From Aquabacterium sp. CECT 9606 (GTDB lineage Bacteria > Pseudomonadota > Gammaproteobacteria > Burkholderiales > Burkholderiaceae_C): a stretch of DNA of 64,000 bases. The stretch spans positions 1 to 64,000 of the forward strand of contig NZ_CAKKNB010000006.1 of assembly GCF_918741295.1 (NCBI RefSeq). Reading direction: 5' to 3'. This document shows, in pieces, positions 31,204 to 41,093 of the stretch. Position numbers and translations under genes: made by a program. Positions within the stretch are counted from its first letter, which is position 1, and each line of letters begins with the position of its first letter. Under the pieces are notes generated by a model. It ran no database searches. It was not told the DNA's origin and worked only from the letters and a program-made list of their open reading frames with translations.

Positions 31204-33927
31204 TCAGCCGCGTGCCCGCTCGTTTTCTCGGGCCGGTTCGCGTGTCGGTTCCGCCCTGGCCTCAGACCGCGGTGCGTCGCGGTCGTAGACCTTCACCAAG
31301 GGTTGAAGCTCAGCCTTCGACGAAGCATCAAGCACGCGCTCTTTGGCCTCTTCACGCAAGGATTCGAGCTGGCGCACATCCCATGTGTTCCTGTTGGCCA
31401 TGATCTGGGTTTCGCCGATCACCTTGCCTTGAGCATCGCGCTCCTTCACGGTCACGGGCACTTCCTGCTTGCCCTGGTAAGCAATGACAACATCGTCACC
31501 AGGTTGAGACTTGCCTTCTGTCAACGCGCGCTTGAGATCAACACCCCACACCGTCTTCTCGCCGGAAGACGTTTCCAGCTTGACGTAGTAGCTGGGCTCG
31601 TTGTCCTTCTTGTGCTCGTATGGGGCCTCCCCGTGGTCCAACATCTTGCCCACGTAAACCCGGTTGTTCTGGAAGCGCTCAGCGGCCATTTCAGCGGCCA
31701 TGCTGATGGCTTTATCTGAATCGCCACGCTCGCGCATGATCGCTTTCACCGTGTCGATGACTTGGCGTTGTTTGTCTGAGAGCGTGCGTTGATGCTCATC
31801 GACAACAGCGGCCCGATCGGGAATGTCTGCGGGCGCCTGGCTCTGGCTGCGACTTTCCTGACGACTTTCTTGGCGGTCAGCCTGACGGGCGCGTTCTGGG
31901 GCCTGGTCAATGATGTTCATGCCCTTGTCCGCACTGCGACCAGTTTCCTTGCGCAAGTCTTCCAGCTTGGCCAAGTCAACATCGCGCGGTTGAAACCCTT
32001 GAACCTCCATGCCCTTCAACGATGCCTGCAACCAGACCTCACGCTTGAATTCATCCGTGCCCTTGAGCTTGATGGAATTCCACCCTTTTGCCTCGGCCAG
32101 CTCGACCATTGAGCGAGCAATCTCAGGATCGTTGTGTTCTGTGGCCAAACGCTTGCCCTTGTCCTCGAAGGCCAGCTTGTTCTCTTCGTCCCGGAAGTAG
32201 AACTTATTCTCCGCTTGGAGGAAACGCTTGCGCAAGGCCTCAGGGGTCACGAACTCGGCATCGTCATCCTTCGGGCGATCAGCGGATCGCGCCGTGTCGT
32301 TGGTTTTGTCGGGCTCGTTCTGTTGGCCACGGCCAGCCTTCTTTTCTGCAATATCGTCGCCGTCAATGAACACGGGTTTGTCGATGTCACCGGGGCGGTA
32401 CTTGTCCCAGAGTTGGGCGGCGCGCTGCCAGTCCTTGCCGGCAAGACGTTCAAGATCGCGCATCACGTCGTCAAGATCATCGCGGTTGCGCCATCCCAAT
32501 TCTTCGAGCTGGGACTTCTCCATCCGCGCATCGAGGTTGGCTACAAAACGATCGTTGATGTCGTCATCATTGCGGCGGATGCCCAGGCTCTTCAAGGCCT
32601 CATCGCTGTCGCGTTCGCGTACAGCGGACAAGCGTTCAAGAGTGGTGTCGTCGATCGTTAGCGTGGCACGCTTTTCAGCATCGGGAACGACCTTCTCCCC
32701 TGCCTGGCTGGCCAGCAGTTCTACTGCTTGTGCAGCTTCTTTGTCCAAGCGCTCAAACTCGGCCTTGTAGACCGGGTTGCGCATATTCCCGGCGATCACC
32801 GTTGATGCATCGTCCAGACGCTCCGGTGTATTCAGGCGGCGGAGGTCTTCAAGGTCTTCGCGTGCTACCCGCTGAATCATGTCGGGTGCTGCGTTGTCAT
32901 CCAAATCCCAACGCGAGCGATCACGCATCGCTGCCACCACAGACAGTTGCCCAGCTTCGAGGCCAGCCGTCTCACGCGCTGCGCGGTTTACTTCGATCTC
33001 TTTGGCCGTGTCAGGGAACTCCTGCGAAATGACCTGCGCGTAGCCCTTGTTGGCCTCCATGCTGCGAGCCATCGCATCAAGGGCAACGGACTGCTCAGTA
33101 GTGCGAACATGCTGCAAGGCGTTCACATCCTCACGCGCCCAGCGCTGGCCATTGGGCTCATCTTCTCTTTGTGCTTCCGACGACTGTCGCATTTCATGCG
33201 CAGCCGCTGCGCGCATTTCAATCTCGACGTATGCGTTCGATGCGGTGCCAAGCCTCGATTCATTGGGTGCCTGCAAGCGTTCCGCTTCTGCGGACAGGGC
33301 GCCCCGCTGAGCTGGGCCTTTGGGCTCGAAACCAGCATCAAGCAAGGCGTCCGCCCTCTCTTGATCCCTGGCGTCTTGCACCGCATCTACCGCACCCTTG
33401 GAAAAATTCTTATTCAACAGTTCGTCTTGCACGACGGCAGTTGGTGCGGATGTTCCGTAGCGGCCAGCTTCATACGCGGCAATTGCCGCATCTTCCAATC
33501 GGCCTTCTCGTTGATGCTCCAAGGCCGTCTTGACCAGGCTGGCCACCGCGACTTCTCGTGAGTCGTCTCCGAGCGCTTCGCGCGCAGAGTTCATTGCGCG
33601 CTCGCCAGCATCCAAGGCACTCACCGCAGCAACAGCCTTAGCGGCTGTTTGGGCGGCAGGGCCGCCGACATCCGCCGTCATCGTCACGCTCGCCGCAGCC
33701 GCTGCGACATCCATCGCGCGAACTTCTTTGCCCTCAAGACTGTCTTTTGCCAGCATGGCAGCGTCGGCCACGCCGACGGATTGCGCCGCAACGTGGGTGG
33801 CAGGGCCGCCCACTTCTGCGAACTGGGCCGCATGTGCGGCGCCGGCTACAACGTCGCGAGTTGTCAGCTTGTCATTGCGATCGGGCCCAGGGGCTTCGCG
33901 TTCTTGACCGTCGATAACTTCATTCAT
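31204..33927 (-). CDS. Large LPD7/KfrB-type polyvalent protein
   Basis: The 907-residue, highly charged helical protein has an LPD7-like domain at about residues 560-660 (EALRKRFLQAENKFYFRDEENKLAFEDKG; SMVELAEAKGWNSIKLKG) and a KfrB-like domain at about 760-830 (VYVGKMLDHGEAPYEHKK; GEKTVWGVDLKRAL). The N-terminal 140 residues contain Ala-rich repeats of the type VGGPATHVAAQSV / VGGPAAQTAAKAV. LPD7 domains often sit C-terminal to relaxases or primases, but no relaxase motif is present. It may be injected with the DNA or stabilise the relaxosome. It overlaps the OmpA-like gene by 4 bp. Confidence 0.75.
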   Translation of the reverse strand: MNEVIDGQEREAPGPDRNDKLTTRDVVAGAAHAAQFAEVGGPATHVAAQSVGVADAAMLAKDSLEGKEVRAMDVAAAAASVTMTADVGGPAAQTAAKAVAAVSALDAGERAMNSAREALGDDSREVAVASLVKTALEHQREGRLEDAAIAAYEAGRYGTSAPTAVVQDELLNKNFSKGAVDAVQDARDQERADALLDAGFEPKGPAQRGALSAEAERLQAPNESRLGTASNAYVEIEMRAAAAHEMRQSSEAQREDEPNGQRWAREDVNALQHVRTTEQSVALDAMARSMEANKGYAQVISQEFPDTAKEIEVNRAARETAGLEAGQLSVVAAMRDRSRWDLDDNAAPDMIQRVAREDLEDLRRLNTPERLDDASTVIAGNMRNPVYKAEFERLDKEAAQAVELLASQAGEKVVPDAEKRATLTIDDTTLERLSAVRERDSDEALKSLGIRRNDDDINDRFVANLDARMEKSQLEELGWRNRDDLDDVMRDLERLAGKDWQRAAQLWDKYRPGDIDKPVFIDGDDIAEKKAGRGQQNEPDKTNDTARSADRPKDDDAEFVTPEALRKRFLQAENKFYFRDEENKLAFEDKGKRLATEHNDPEIARSMVELAEAKGWNSIKLKGTDEFKREVWLQASLKGMEVQGFQPRDVDLAKLEDLRKETGRSADKGMNIIDQAPERARQADRQESRQESRSQSQAPADIPDRAAVVDEHQRTLSDKQRQVIDTVKAIMRERGDSDKAISMAAEMAAERFQNNRVYVGKMLDHGEAPYEHKKDNEPSYYVKLETSSGEKTVWGVDLKRALTEGKSQPGDDVVIAYQGKQEVPVTVKERDAQGKVIGETQIMANRNTWDVRQLESLREEAKERVLDASSKAELQPLVKVYDRDAPRSEARAEPTREPARENERARG

Positions 33928-34679
33928 TTGGCGCTCCCAACTTGAGTTTGAGGTTGAGCGAGAAAGGCTGCGGTGTCGATGTCCATCGTTTCAATTTCGA
34001 CGCGACGGTTCTTGGCCTTGCCTGCTTGGGTCCGATTGTTCGCCACATAACCACCAGCAGCGATGTAGCTCCATTTGATCTTGTACGGGCTGATGCCGTT
34101 GTTCAGCAAGAAGCGGCGCGCACGCAATGCGCGGAGCATCGCAATGTCGCGATCAATCACGTTGTCGCGGTCAGCATCGGTCCGCCCGCGAATTTCAATG
34201 TGTTTGGCTTCGCGAGCTGCTTTGAGTAGCTGCGCTTGCATATCACTCGAAGGCTTGAAGTCAGTTTTTGCGAAGCCCTGGCTCACGCGAAAAATCAGCG
34301 CCTGGTCGCGAATTTCAACTGTCTCGCCGCTGGTCCCAACGGTTTGCACCTTGCCTTCAACCACAGTTGCCGGGGCAACACCTTGTCGCGTTGTCGCGGG
34401 CTTGGGCCGGTTTTGGTCGGCATCCATCTGCATCATCATCATGTAGGCCTTGAGTTCGGCCATCTGACGATTGAGCCCGTCTACCTGGCGGGACAACGCG
34501 GTGCGCTCCGCTGCACTTGCCGTTTCCTCGGCGGTGCGGGCTTGATAGTTTTGAATCACAGCCGTCGAGTTCACTGGCGTGCGCTCACTGCCATCAGGGA
34601 TGACCGGCTTGGGGATTGAAGAGCAGGCCGAGACAGCAAGTGCACCAGTCACAGCGAGGCAAATGACATTCATCTTCAT
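33924..34679 (-). CDS. OmpA-like lipoprotein
   Basis: The 251-residue protein has a lipobox, LAVSAC (Cys at about residue 19), a coiled-coil linker (TAEETASAAERTALSRQVDGLNRQMAELKAY, then Met-rich MMMMQM) and a C-terminal OmpA-like peptidoglycan-binding domain (IEIRGRTDADRDNVIDRDIAMLRALRARRFL; NRRVEIE). It is probably in the outer membrane and linked to the cell wall. It follows the T4SS genes and could support the transfer channel. Confidence 0.8.
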   Translation of the reverse strand: MKMNVICLAVTGALAVSACSSIPKPVIPDGSERTPVNSTAVIQNYQARTAEETASAAERTALSRQVDGLNRQMAELKAYMMMMQMDADQNRPKPATTRQGVAPATVVEGKVQTVGTSGETVEIRDQALIFRVSQGFAKTDFKPSSDMQAQLLKAAREAKHIEIRGRTDADRDNVIDRDIAMLRALRARRFLLNNGISPYKIKWSYIAAGGYVANNRTQAGKAKNRRVEIETMDIDTAAFLAQPQTQVGSAK

Positions 34680-34689
34680 GGCGTATTCC

Positions 34690-35265
34690 TTATCGTTCCA
34701 AAGGCTTGTGTTGGCGTTCTTGGGGTTCGGTGGGGCGCTGTTGGGCTTGGCCCGTGCGCTGTTCAAACTGACGGTTTTTGGCTTCGCGATAACGCTCGAT
34801 CATCACTTCCTTGACTTCATCGAGCTGCGAAGCGAAGGTCTTGCCTTGAGGGGTGTCACCAAAGCGCTCATCGGCGGTCTTCTTGATCCGGCCAAACATC
34901 TCTTCGATCACGGCACGCTGTGGGTCGTGAAAGTACGATTTGGCCATGTCGCCTTCGTAGCGAATCGACAGATTCGCATCGTTCAGCCGGTTTGTGTCGT
35001 GCCGCTTTTGAAGGGCCTCGCTCGTCGCGAAGTCGATCTGACTGCGACGATGGAACACCACACTCTTTTCACCGACACGCTGGGCCACATGCTCATCGCT
35101 GACGAACACCGGCCCGGTGTAGCGCCCGTTCTCACGAGCTGCGCTGAACTCAACATTGACACCCCATCGCGCTTGCGCCTCTTGGCGCATCGAATGGGGG
35201 ACTTGAGCCACATCGTGCAAGCGCTTCCCAGCGCGAGGCGACGTTCGTTCCATCACATCTTCCAT
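34690..35265 (-). CDS. KfrB-domain protein
   Basis: The 191-residue protein has a KfrB-like module (GRYTGPVFVSDEHVAQRVGEKSVVFHRRSQI, about residues 47-77) followed by a charged helical tail rich in Gln/Arg/Pro. KfrB-type proteins associate with KfrA and with transfer or partition complexes. It lies between virD4 and the OmpA-like lipoprotein gene. Confidence 0.65.
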   Translation of the reverse strand: MEDVMERTSPRAGKRLHDVAQVPHSMRQEAQARWGVNVEFSAARENGRYTGPVFVSDEHVAQRVGEKSVVFHRRSQIDFATSEALQKRHDTNRLNDANLSIRYEGDMAKSYFHDPQRAVIEEMFGRIKKTADERFGDTPQGKTFASQLDEVKEVMIERYREAKNRQFEQRTGQAQQRPTEPQERQHKPLER

Positions 35266-35315
35266 CTTCCTCTCTCCTTAAAGTGCCCGTACTTTTAGAC
35301 GGGCTGGTTTGGCAT

Positions 35316-37607
35316 TTAGTTGTCCAACACGGACAGATCGAGCATTCCTGCCTTCGGGGCCTTGCTCACGGGAGCATGTGGCACGGGCTCAGGTGGTTCA
35401 TCAATGTCGAATGCTGGTGTAGCCGGTTCCTCGAAATACTCATCACCTGGTTCGTCAGCGGGCGCCGAAGCAACTTCAAAAACGTCGTCGCTTGGTGCAG
35501 ACAAGACCACAGATTCGGTGGGCGCTTGAACATCAAACACTGGTTCAATCTCGCCACCGGAAAAGCCTGCTTCTACCTCGATGACCGGCTCTTCAATTAA
35601 CGCATCAGCGCCAATTTCGACGACGCCTTCCGAGGCGGGAGCACCAGTAATTTCACCTGAACCCTCATCGACCCAATCAAGTTGCGAGAAGAAGGCATCG
35701 ACCAGGCCTGCAACGGCCTCTTCTGACGGGTTCTCGGGGTTGTCAAGCTCCGGCAGCGCATCCATGTTGACGGCCAGCTTGGACAAGTCGAGCGCTTCAT
35801 CGTTCTTGATCGTGCGTGTACGGTTTTCCGTCTTGGCCTTGTGCAGATCAATGTTCATGCGGGGCACATGCGAGGACAACTCGTGCCGCACGAACGCCGC
35901 TTCTTCAAGCTGGTCCTTGGTCGGCATCTTGTCGCCGAGTGCGCGAAGTGACGGGCTGACACTCTTGAGGCGATCAATGAAAACTGGATCGTCGAAATAG
36001 CGGGCCTTCTCGCAGAGGATCGGCTTGGTGTTCTCAACGACGATGATTTCCTTTTCCTGCCCAAGCTCCTTGAGTTCTTGCGGCAACAGCAATGCGCGCT
36101 TCTGATCTGAGACGTTCTCGCTGGATGAGCCATTCGCGCCGCCGAAGCCGCTGCGTGGCCGGCTGATCCCCGTTGACACGGCTTTCTCGGTGAAGTAGCC
36201 GAGCATTTCGGAATACTCGTTGGCATCCTTTTGCTCACGCGGCGGATAGATCACCTGAGCGGCATGGTTGGTAATCATCGTGCGAGTGTCTTCCTTGCCG
36301 TAGGTGGACTCCATCTGCGCGATGCTTTGAATGATCGTCAACAACCGTAGGTTGTAGCCAGCCATGTACGCAACCGACTTGGCCAGGATGCCGATCTTGC
36401 CGGGGGCCGTGGCTTCGTCCATCAGCAGCAGACATTGATACTTCAATGCTGGATTGTTTTGTGGCAGCTCCTTCGTGTTGAGGTTGATGAGCTGCGAGAA
36501 GAACAAATTCACCAACAATGCCGCGTCTGCAAGTCGATTCGGCTGGATGCCGATGTAGATCGTCATCCGTGTCTTGCGAACGGCTGTGATGTCGAAGTCA
36601 GAAGCGCTTGTAGCGCAGTCAACAATGGGATTGGCGAAGATCGTCAGCGGGGCATTGAAGGTCGCCAGAATGCTCGCCATCGTGTTCTCTGAGGTCGAGC
36701 AGAACCGATTCAATGCATCAAGACATTCGTCGCTCAGGGCGTTATCGCCGTTCGAGCGTTCGGCCATGATCCCTTGCAGGTAATCTTTCAATGGCATGCC
36801 CTTGCCCGAGGATTGACGAAGCAATTCCCCAAGGGTGCAAGGCAGACCGGGTGTATCAAGCAGGTACAGCGTCAAGCCCAGGAACAGGTTGCGGGCCTGG
36901 TCGTTCCAGAATGCATCTTTCGCGTTGTCGTTGGGGTACAGGGCTTGGCCAACAGCCAGCACATCGCCAATTCGGAAGTTGCGATCACGGCTCACGCCAT
37001 CGAGCGGGTTCCATCGGTGAGTTTGGCCATCCTCCGCAAACGGATTGAAGAGAAAGACCTTTTGACCGTTCGCAGCTCGAAAGCGTGAGGTCAGCTTGAA
37101 ATTTTCAAGTTTGATGTCGGTGCAAACCACCGAGCCACCAAAGTTGAGCAAGTTGGGCAGCACGATTGCAACGCCCTTCCCGCTTCGCGTTGGCGCTGCA
37201 ACAAGAACAAACTGCTGGCCGTCGAACATGAGGTACAGGCCCATGAACTTGCCAATGATGATGCCCTTTTCGGCGTGCAAGCCAGCCTTGCGCACTTCCG
37301 ATGCGGTCGCAAAACGGGCATCACCATGAAGCGAGCGGCGGGTATTTCCAAGGGCACTGATGATGAGTCCAGGAACGACATAAACCAAGATCGCGGCAAT
37401 CCCAGCGGACAATTGCAGGCGCTTGCGCTGGACGGGATCACTCGAATACCAATGCCAATATTGGCCCCAGGTGTCCAACGTGATGTCAGAAGGAATAGTC
37501 TTGTTGACAAGGAAATATGCGCCCCCTGCAACATATTCAGCGGCAAAGAAGCCCAGGACGACATAGGCCAGGACTGCGACGATGATTGCGACGGTTTTGC
37601 CGTTCAT
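35316..37607 (-). CDS. virD4: VirD4/TraG coupling protein of the T4SS
   Basis: The 763-residue protein has two N-terminal membrane helices (about residues 5-25 and 67-87), Walker A PTRSGKGV (about residues 139-146), Walker B LLLMDEATAPGKIG and the full VirD4 ATPase core (NPLDGVSRDRN; ALNRFCSTSENTMASIL). The last 170 residues are acidic and Pro-rich. It recruits the relaxosome to the channel. Start 37607 follows GAGGTC and lies 7 bp after the virB11 stop. A second, soluble VirD4-like protein is encoded at 13421. Confidence 0.92.
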   Translation of the reverse strand: MNGKTVAIIVAVLAYVVLGFFAAEYVAGGAYFLVNKTIPSDITLDTWGQYWHWYSSDPVQRKRLQLSAGIAAILVYVVPGLIISALGNTRRSLHGDARFATASEVRKAGLHAEKGIIIGKFMGLYLMFDGQQFVLVAAPTRSGKGVAIVLPNLLNFGGSVVCTDIKLENFKLTSRFRAANGQKVFLFNPFAEDGQTHRWNPLDGVSRDRNFRIGDVLAVGQALYPNDNAKDAFWNDQARNLFLGLTLYLLDTPGLPCTLGELLRQSSGKGMPLKDYLQGIMAERSNGDNALSDECLDALNRFCSTSENTMASILATFNAPLTIFANPIVDCATSASDFDITAVRKTRMTIYIGIQPNRLADAALLVNLFFSQLINLNTKELPQNNPALKYQCLLLMDEATAPGKIGILAKSVAYMAGYNLRLLTIIQSIAQMESTYGKEDTRTMITNHAAQVIYPPREQKDANEYSEMLGYFTEKAVSTGISRPRSGFGGANGSSSENVSDQKRALLLPQELKELGQEKEIIVVENTKPILCEKARYFDDPVFIDRLKSVSPSLRALGDKMPTKDQLEEAAFVRHELSSHVPRMNIDLHKAKTENRTRTIKNDEALDLSKLAVNMDALPELDNPENPSEEAVAGLVDAFFSQLDWVDEGSGEITGAPASEGVVEIGADALIEEPVIEVEAGFSGGEIEPVFDVQAPTESVVLSAPSDDVFEVASAPADEPGDEYFEEPATPAFDIDEPPEPVPHAPVSKAPKAGMLDLSVLDN

Positions 37608-37614
37608 GAAGACC

Positions 37615-38727
37615 TCACGCGCTGCGATGAATAGTTGCCTCGCCGAAGCGAGCAAGGAGCTTGGCAATCGGGTCGTAGTGGACTTCGGCAACGTAGCGAT
37701 CCTTATGGGTCGCATTGCCGTGTTCGTCGTAAACGATCTTCACGTTGACATGAATAATCACGTCGATGGTCAACGACACCAAGCGCTTGAGAGCTGCGGC
37801 GTCATAGATTGCGGCCTGTTCATGTTCCTTGCACATGAAGACGTAGCGTTCTGCGGCCAGGGCGCAGGACTCAGCGTGGTAAGAGGTGATTGAGCCACTG
37901 TGGCCAGTGGTCAACAGCTTGAGAAAGTCGAAGGCCTCGCCTCCGCGCAGTTCGGCCAACAGCACGCGATCAGGTTTCATCCGCATGTTGGAGGCGATCA
38001 AATCGGAGGGCGTCACCTTTGCAATGCCCTGCCCACCTTTTGAGTACAACAGGTGGACATGGTTTGCATGCAACGGCAAGAACAACTCGCGAACGTCCTC
38101 GATCGTGATGAGGCGTTCATGAGGTGGGATGCTCTGGCAAATCGACTTCATCAAAGTCGTCTTGCCTGAGCCTGTATCGCCCACCACAGCGATGTTCTTT
38201 TTGGCCTGCACAGCCAACTTCAAGAACTTGGCCAGGTCGTTCGATTCAAGGTGCTCAATCAGTATGGCCTCTGTTTGCTCAAGGTCGCCCCTGCGCTGGT
38301 CGAGCTGGGGGGACCGAGCCCACACATACCGATGAAACGCCCCGTCCTTCTCGTACTGTTCCAGTGTCTTGATGGACATGCTGGGCCGACGAATCGACAT
38401 CGAAACCGTGTCTTGTTCGACGGCTGGCGGGACAACGATCTGAATACGCTCCCCACCGGGGAGCATGGCCGACAGAATGGGCTTCTGTGGCCCGATCTCT
38501 TGATCGGTGTATGTGGCAATGGCGTTCGCCAGTCCCAGCAGCCTATCAAGAGTCAATTCAGGGGCATCAAATCTCCGCCACTCAGGACCAATTTCGACGA
38601 ACACCTCCCCTGGTCGATTCACCACGACTTCCGTCGCGTTCTCTTCCAGCAGGAACACGGCGAGCGGGCGCATCAGCTCCCGCACCATCGTGTCGCGGGC
38701 GAAATACTCAACGGGCTCGCAGTGCAT
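37615..38727 (-). CDS. virB11: VirB11 secretion ATPase
   Basis: The 370-residue protein has the VirB11 N-terminal domain, Walker A VGDTGSGKTTLMKS (about residues 176-189), Asp box TIEDVRELFLPLHANHVHLL, Walker B RVLLAELRGGEAFDFL and the His box TGHSGSITSYHAES. It is a hexameric cytoplasmic ATPase that powers pilus assembly and DNA transfer. The start at 38727 overlaps virB10 by 20 bp. Confidence 0.93.
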   Translation of the reverse strand: MHCEPVEYFARDTMVRELMRPLAVFLLEENATEVVVNRPGEVFVEIGPEWRRFDAPELTLDRLLGLANAIATYTDQEIGPQKPILSAMLPGGERIQIVVPPAVEQDTVSMSIRRPSMSIKTLEQYEKDGAFHRYVWARSPQLDQRRGDLEQTEAILIEHLESNDLAKFLKLAVQAKKNIAVVGDTGSGKTTLMKSICQSIPPHERLITIEDVRELFLPLHANHVHLLYSKGGQGIAKVTPSDLIASNMRMKPDRVLLAELRGGEAFDFLKLLTTGHSGSITSYHAESCALAAERYVFMCKEHEQAAIYDAAALKRLVSLTIDVIIHVNVKIVYDEHGNATHKDRYVAEVHYDPIAKLLARFGEATIHRSA

Positions 38728-40183
38728 AGACAGTACCAAAGTCAAGGTCACGGGCAACGTAGATCGAGCTGCGATCGCCCTGGTTCTTGTAGAGCGTTGG
38801 CTTGATGTTGATCGTGCTTTCCAGCACCTTCTCCGCCATCCGATTGCCAGTAGACGAAGTGTTTTGGTAGACGTTCGTCCCGCCAGGAGGTGTTGACTTG
38901 GCCGTTTCAAAAGCGATGGCGTCTTGAACCATCGACAACAAGAAGGCTGCGCCCAAACGCTCCCACCAGTGGTTGTCCACGTAGCCATCCAGGCCTGAGG
39001 TGCCAAGTGCGTCGGCACCAGGTGAATTCAAGTTGATAACCACGCCTTGAGGCGTCTTGATCCGTGTCCACAACACGAACAAACGACGCTGCCCTTGTGC
39101 CATAGCTGCAACGTATTCGCCCGAGGCTTCGGAGCCTCGCTCAAGCAGAAGCACACGCCCGTTGTCGCTGTAGACGTTCTGCGAAACAACGCACGATGCC
39201 ATGCCAGCAACTTCGTTGACCAGTCGCATCGAAAGTCCGCAGTCGATCGTGCGACCTTTAGGCAAGAGCATGTTGCGGTCCCCAATCATCGACGCCGAGA
39301 TCATCGGTGTCTGCGAAGGGGTCAACATGCTGCCAATGGAGCCTGGTGGGTTCGCTTGGGCATTCGTGGGCTGCTGGCCGGGGGCGCCCTGCGCACCACC
39401 GCCCATTGCCGGGCCACCCATGATTCCGCCTTGAGGCTGCTGATTTCGATTCATGATGCTCTGAATCATGGCCATCTGTGTCATGGGATCAGACGGGTTC
39501 AACGCGCCCTGCCCGCCCTGCGGGCCACCCGAAGACGAACCCACGATCACCTCACCAGAGTAACGGCTTGGTGCAGGAGTGCCGTTTTGCGTGACAGTGC
39601 GTGGTTGTGCTGCTCCCGCAGCCGCATTGACTTGGCCAGCCTGTCCGGCCTGGCCACCAATGGTGCCGTCTTGCTTCACCGCAGGGACCAAAACCGTCCC
39701 GTCCGTGCAGACGCGCATGGGCACGCCAGAAGGGGCCATCATGGGCTTGTGATCCGGGCCAAGCATGATCTTTCCAGGCATCTTGTCGGCACAGGTAAAG
39801 CTCGCCTCGGTGTCCGCCGCCGCCATGGCAGGAGACGATGCACCACTTGGCAGCGGTGGGGGATCACTGTCAAACGTGCGACGTGGGCCGACTGCTGCGG
39901 GCTTGTTCTCGCCCTTCGCGGTTTGCTCGACAAACTTCTCTTCAGCCTTCTTCGAATCCCGCCATTTGTTGTAGCCGATCAAGCCACCGATGACGAGAAT
40001 GGCGAACGCGACGACAACAAACATGACCTTCGCAGCCATGTTGTCAGAGGTGCCACCACGGCTGTTCACCGACACAATGCCAGTAGGCTCGCCGCCTGGT
40101 TGTGTGTTCAATTGCGAGTCCAACTGAGAATTCAGTTGGGAGTCAGGGGCTTCCCCGTGCTGAGTGTGCTTGTTCTGTTCCAT
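38708..40183 (-). CDS. virB10: VirB10 channel scaffold
   Basis: The 491-residue protein has a cytoplasmic Gln/Asn-rich N-terminus with short internal repeats (DSQLNSQLDSQLNTQ), one membrane helix (about residues 50-70), a Pro/Gly/Gln-rich periplasmic linker and the C-terminal TrbI/VirB10 barrel (LLPKGRTIDCGLSMRLVNEVAG; GSEASGEYVAAMAQGQRRLFVLW). It spans both membranes in the T4SS core complex. Confidence 0.92.
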   Translation of the reverse strand: MEQNKHTQHGEAPDSQLNSQLDSQLNTQPGGEPTGIVSVNSRGGTSDNMAAKVMFVVVAFAILVIGGLIGYNKWRDSKKAEEKFVEQTAKGENKPAAVGPRRTFDSDPPPLPSGASSPAMAAADTEASFTCADKMPGKIMLGPDHKPMMAPSGVPMRVCTDGTVLVPAVKQDGTIGGQAGQAGQVNAAAGAAQPRTVTQNGTPAPSRYSGEVIVGSSSGGPQGGQGALNPSDPMTQMAMIQSIMNRNQQPQGGIMGGPAMGGGAQGAPGQQPTNAQANPPGSIGSMLTPSQTPMISASMIGDRNMLLPKGRTIDCGLSMRLVNEVAGMASCVVSQNVYSDNGRVLLLERGSEASGEYVAAMAQGQRRLFVLWTRIKTPQGVVINLNSPGADALGTSGLDGYVDNHWWERLGAAFLLSMVQDAIAFETAKSTPPGGTNVYQNTSSTGNRMAEKVLESTINIKPTLYKNQGDRSSIYVARDLDFGTVYALRAR

Positions 40184-40192
40184 GTCTATTCC

Positions 40193-41083
40193 TCAACGGA
40201 GAGTCCGAACGACGCCTTCGACGGTGGTACCGTCTTTGGGGGCCACACCAGTGCCATCGAACGATTCGTTCCAAATGCCGACAACGGCCTTGCCGAGTCG
40301 AAGAACAAAGCGCCGGCCTGTACGCTGCACCACAGCCAAGTCGCCTTCCATGTGGAAATTGATGCGAGCCTCTTCGCCTGCTGGGTCGATGTAATAGATC
40401 GTCGGAATTTCCCGGTTGGCCGGGAACTTGAAGTAGGTGAATCGACCATCATCGAAGACCATCGCAGGAGCGATGTCATCGCCCCCTTCCAGCACCTGTT
40501 GCGTGTAGCTCCAATTCTTGGCGGCTGGCTTCGCTTGCCCCAAACGCTCATCGAGCAAGGCCCTTTCACTCACTTGTGCGTTGGCCGCGTTGATCGCCAT
40601 GAAGGCCGAGGACGGAGGCATTTCAATCGGGTAGCGGAAGATCACGCGAAACATCGGCTCAGTCACAAGAACACGGTCGCTCGATGGCTTGTGGCCGCGA
40701 CCATTCGTAGCGTCTTCGAGCACTTTGAATTCAAACGAGTAATCGCGCTTGTCAGTGCTCAGTTCCAGGTTGTTGTGAGTCGCGCCATCCTTGGGCTTCA
40801 CAAAAATCTGTTTTGCACCGACCGCCGCTTCAATGCACCACTCGAATTCAGCCTTCTTGCAATCAGCAGGAAAGCCCGCTGCTGACACGGCAATCTTTTC
40901 GTCGTCGCCCAGGACGATACGGGTCACGGCGCCACGGCGCACGTTGACCACTGTCACATCGTCCTTCTTGTAGGTGACGTAGCGCACGCGCGCATCGCTT
41001 TCACTTGGCTGGGGGACTTCTGCGGCTTGAGCGACGCTCAAAGCCATCGAAGCAAGGACCGACGCCATCAAGAGTTGTTTCAT
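40193..41083 (-). CDS. virB9: VirB9 outer-membrane core protein
   Basis: The 296-residue protein has a signal peptide (ALSVAQA at residues 14-20) and the VirB9 fold (VRYVTYKKDDVTVVNVRRGAVTRIVLG; NWSYTQQVLEGGDDIAPAMVFDDGRFTYFKFP; RRFVLRLGKAVVGIWN). It forms the outer layer of the core complex, normally with a VirB7 lipoprotein, which is not evident here. Confidence 0.92.
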   Translation of the reverse strand: MKQLLMASVLASMALSVAQAAEVPQPSESDARVRYVTYKKDDVTVVNVRRGAVTRIVLGDDEKIAVSAAGFPADCKKAEFEWCIEAAVGAKQIFVKPKDGATHNNLELSTDKRDYSFEFKVLEDATNGRGHKPSSDRVLVTEPMFRVIFRYPIEMPPSSAFMAINAANAQVSERALLDERLGQAKPAAKNWSYTQQVLEGGDDIAPAMVFDDGRFTYFKFPANREIPTIYYIDPAGEEARINFHMEGDLAVVQRTGRRFVLRLGKAVVGIWNESFDGTGVAPKDGTTVEGVVRTLR

Positions 41084-41093
41084 GGTCGCTCCT

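Noticed and set aside
37095..37109. CTTGAAATTTTCAAG palindrome inside virD4
   Set aside because: Identical to the sites near kfrA but embedded in codons for a conserved part of VirD4; most likely chance.
39047..40885. 612-codon plus-strand frame opposite virB10/virB9
   Set aside because: Antisense shadow of two well-matched T4SS genes; His/Arg-rich without any family resemblance.
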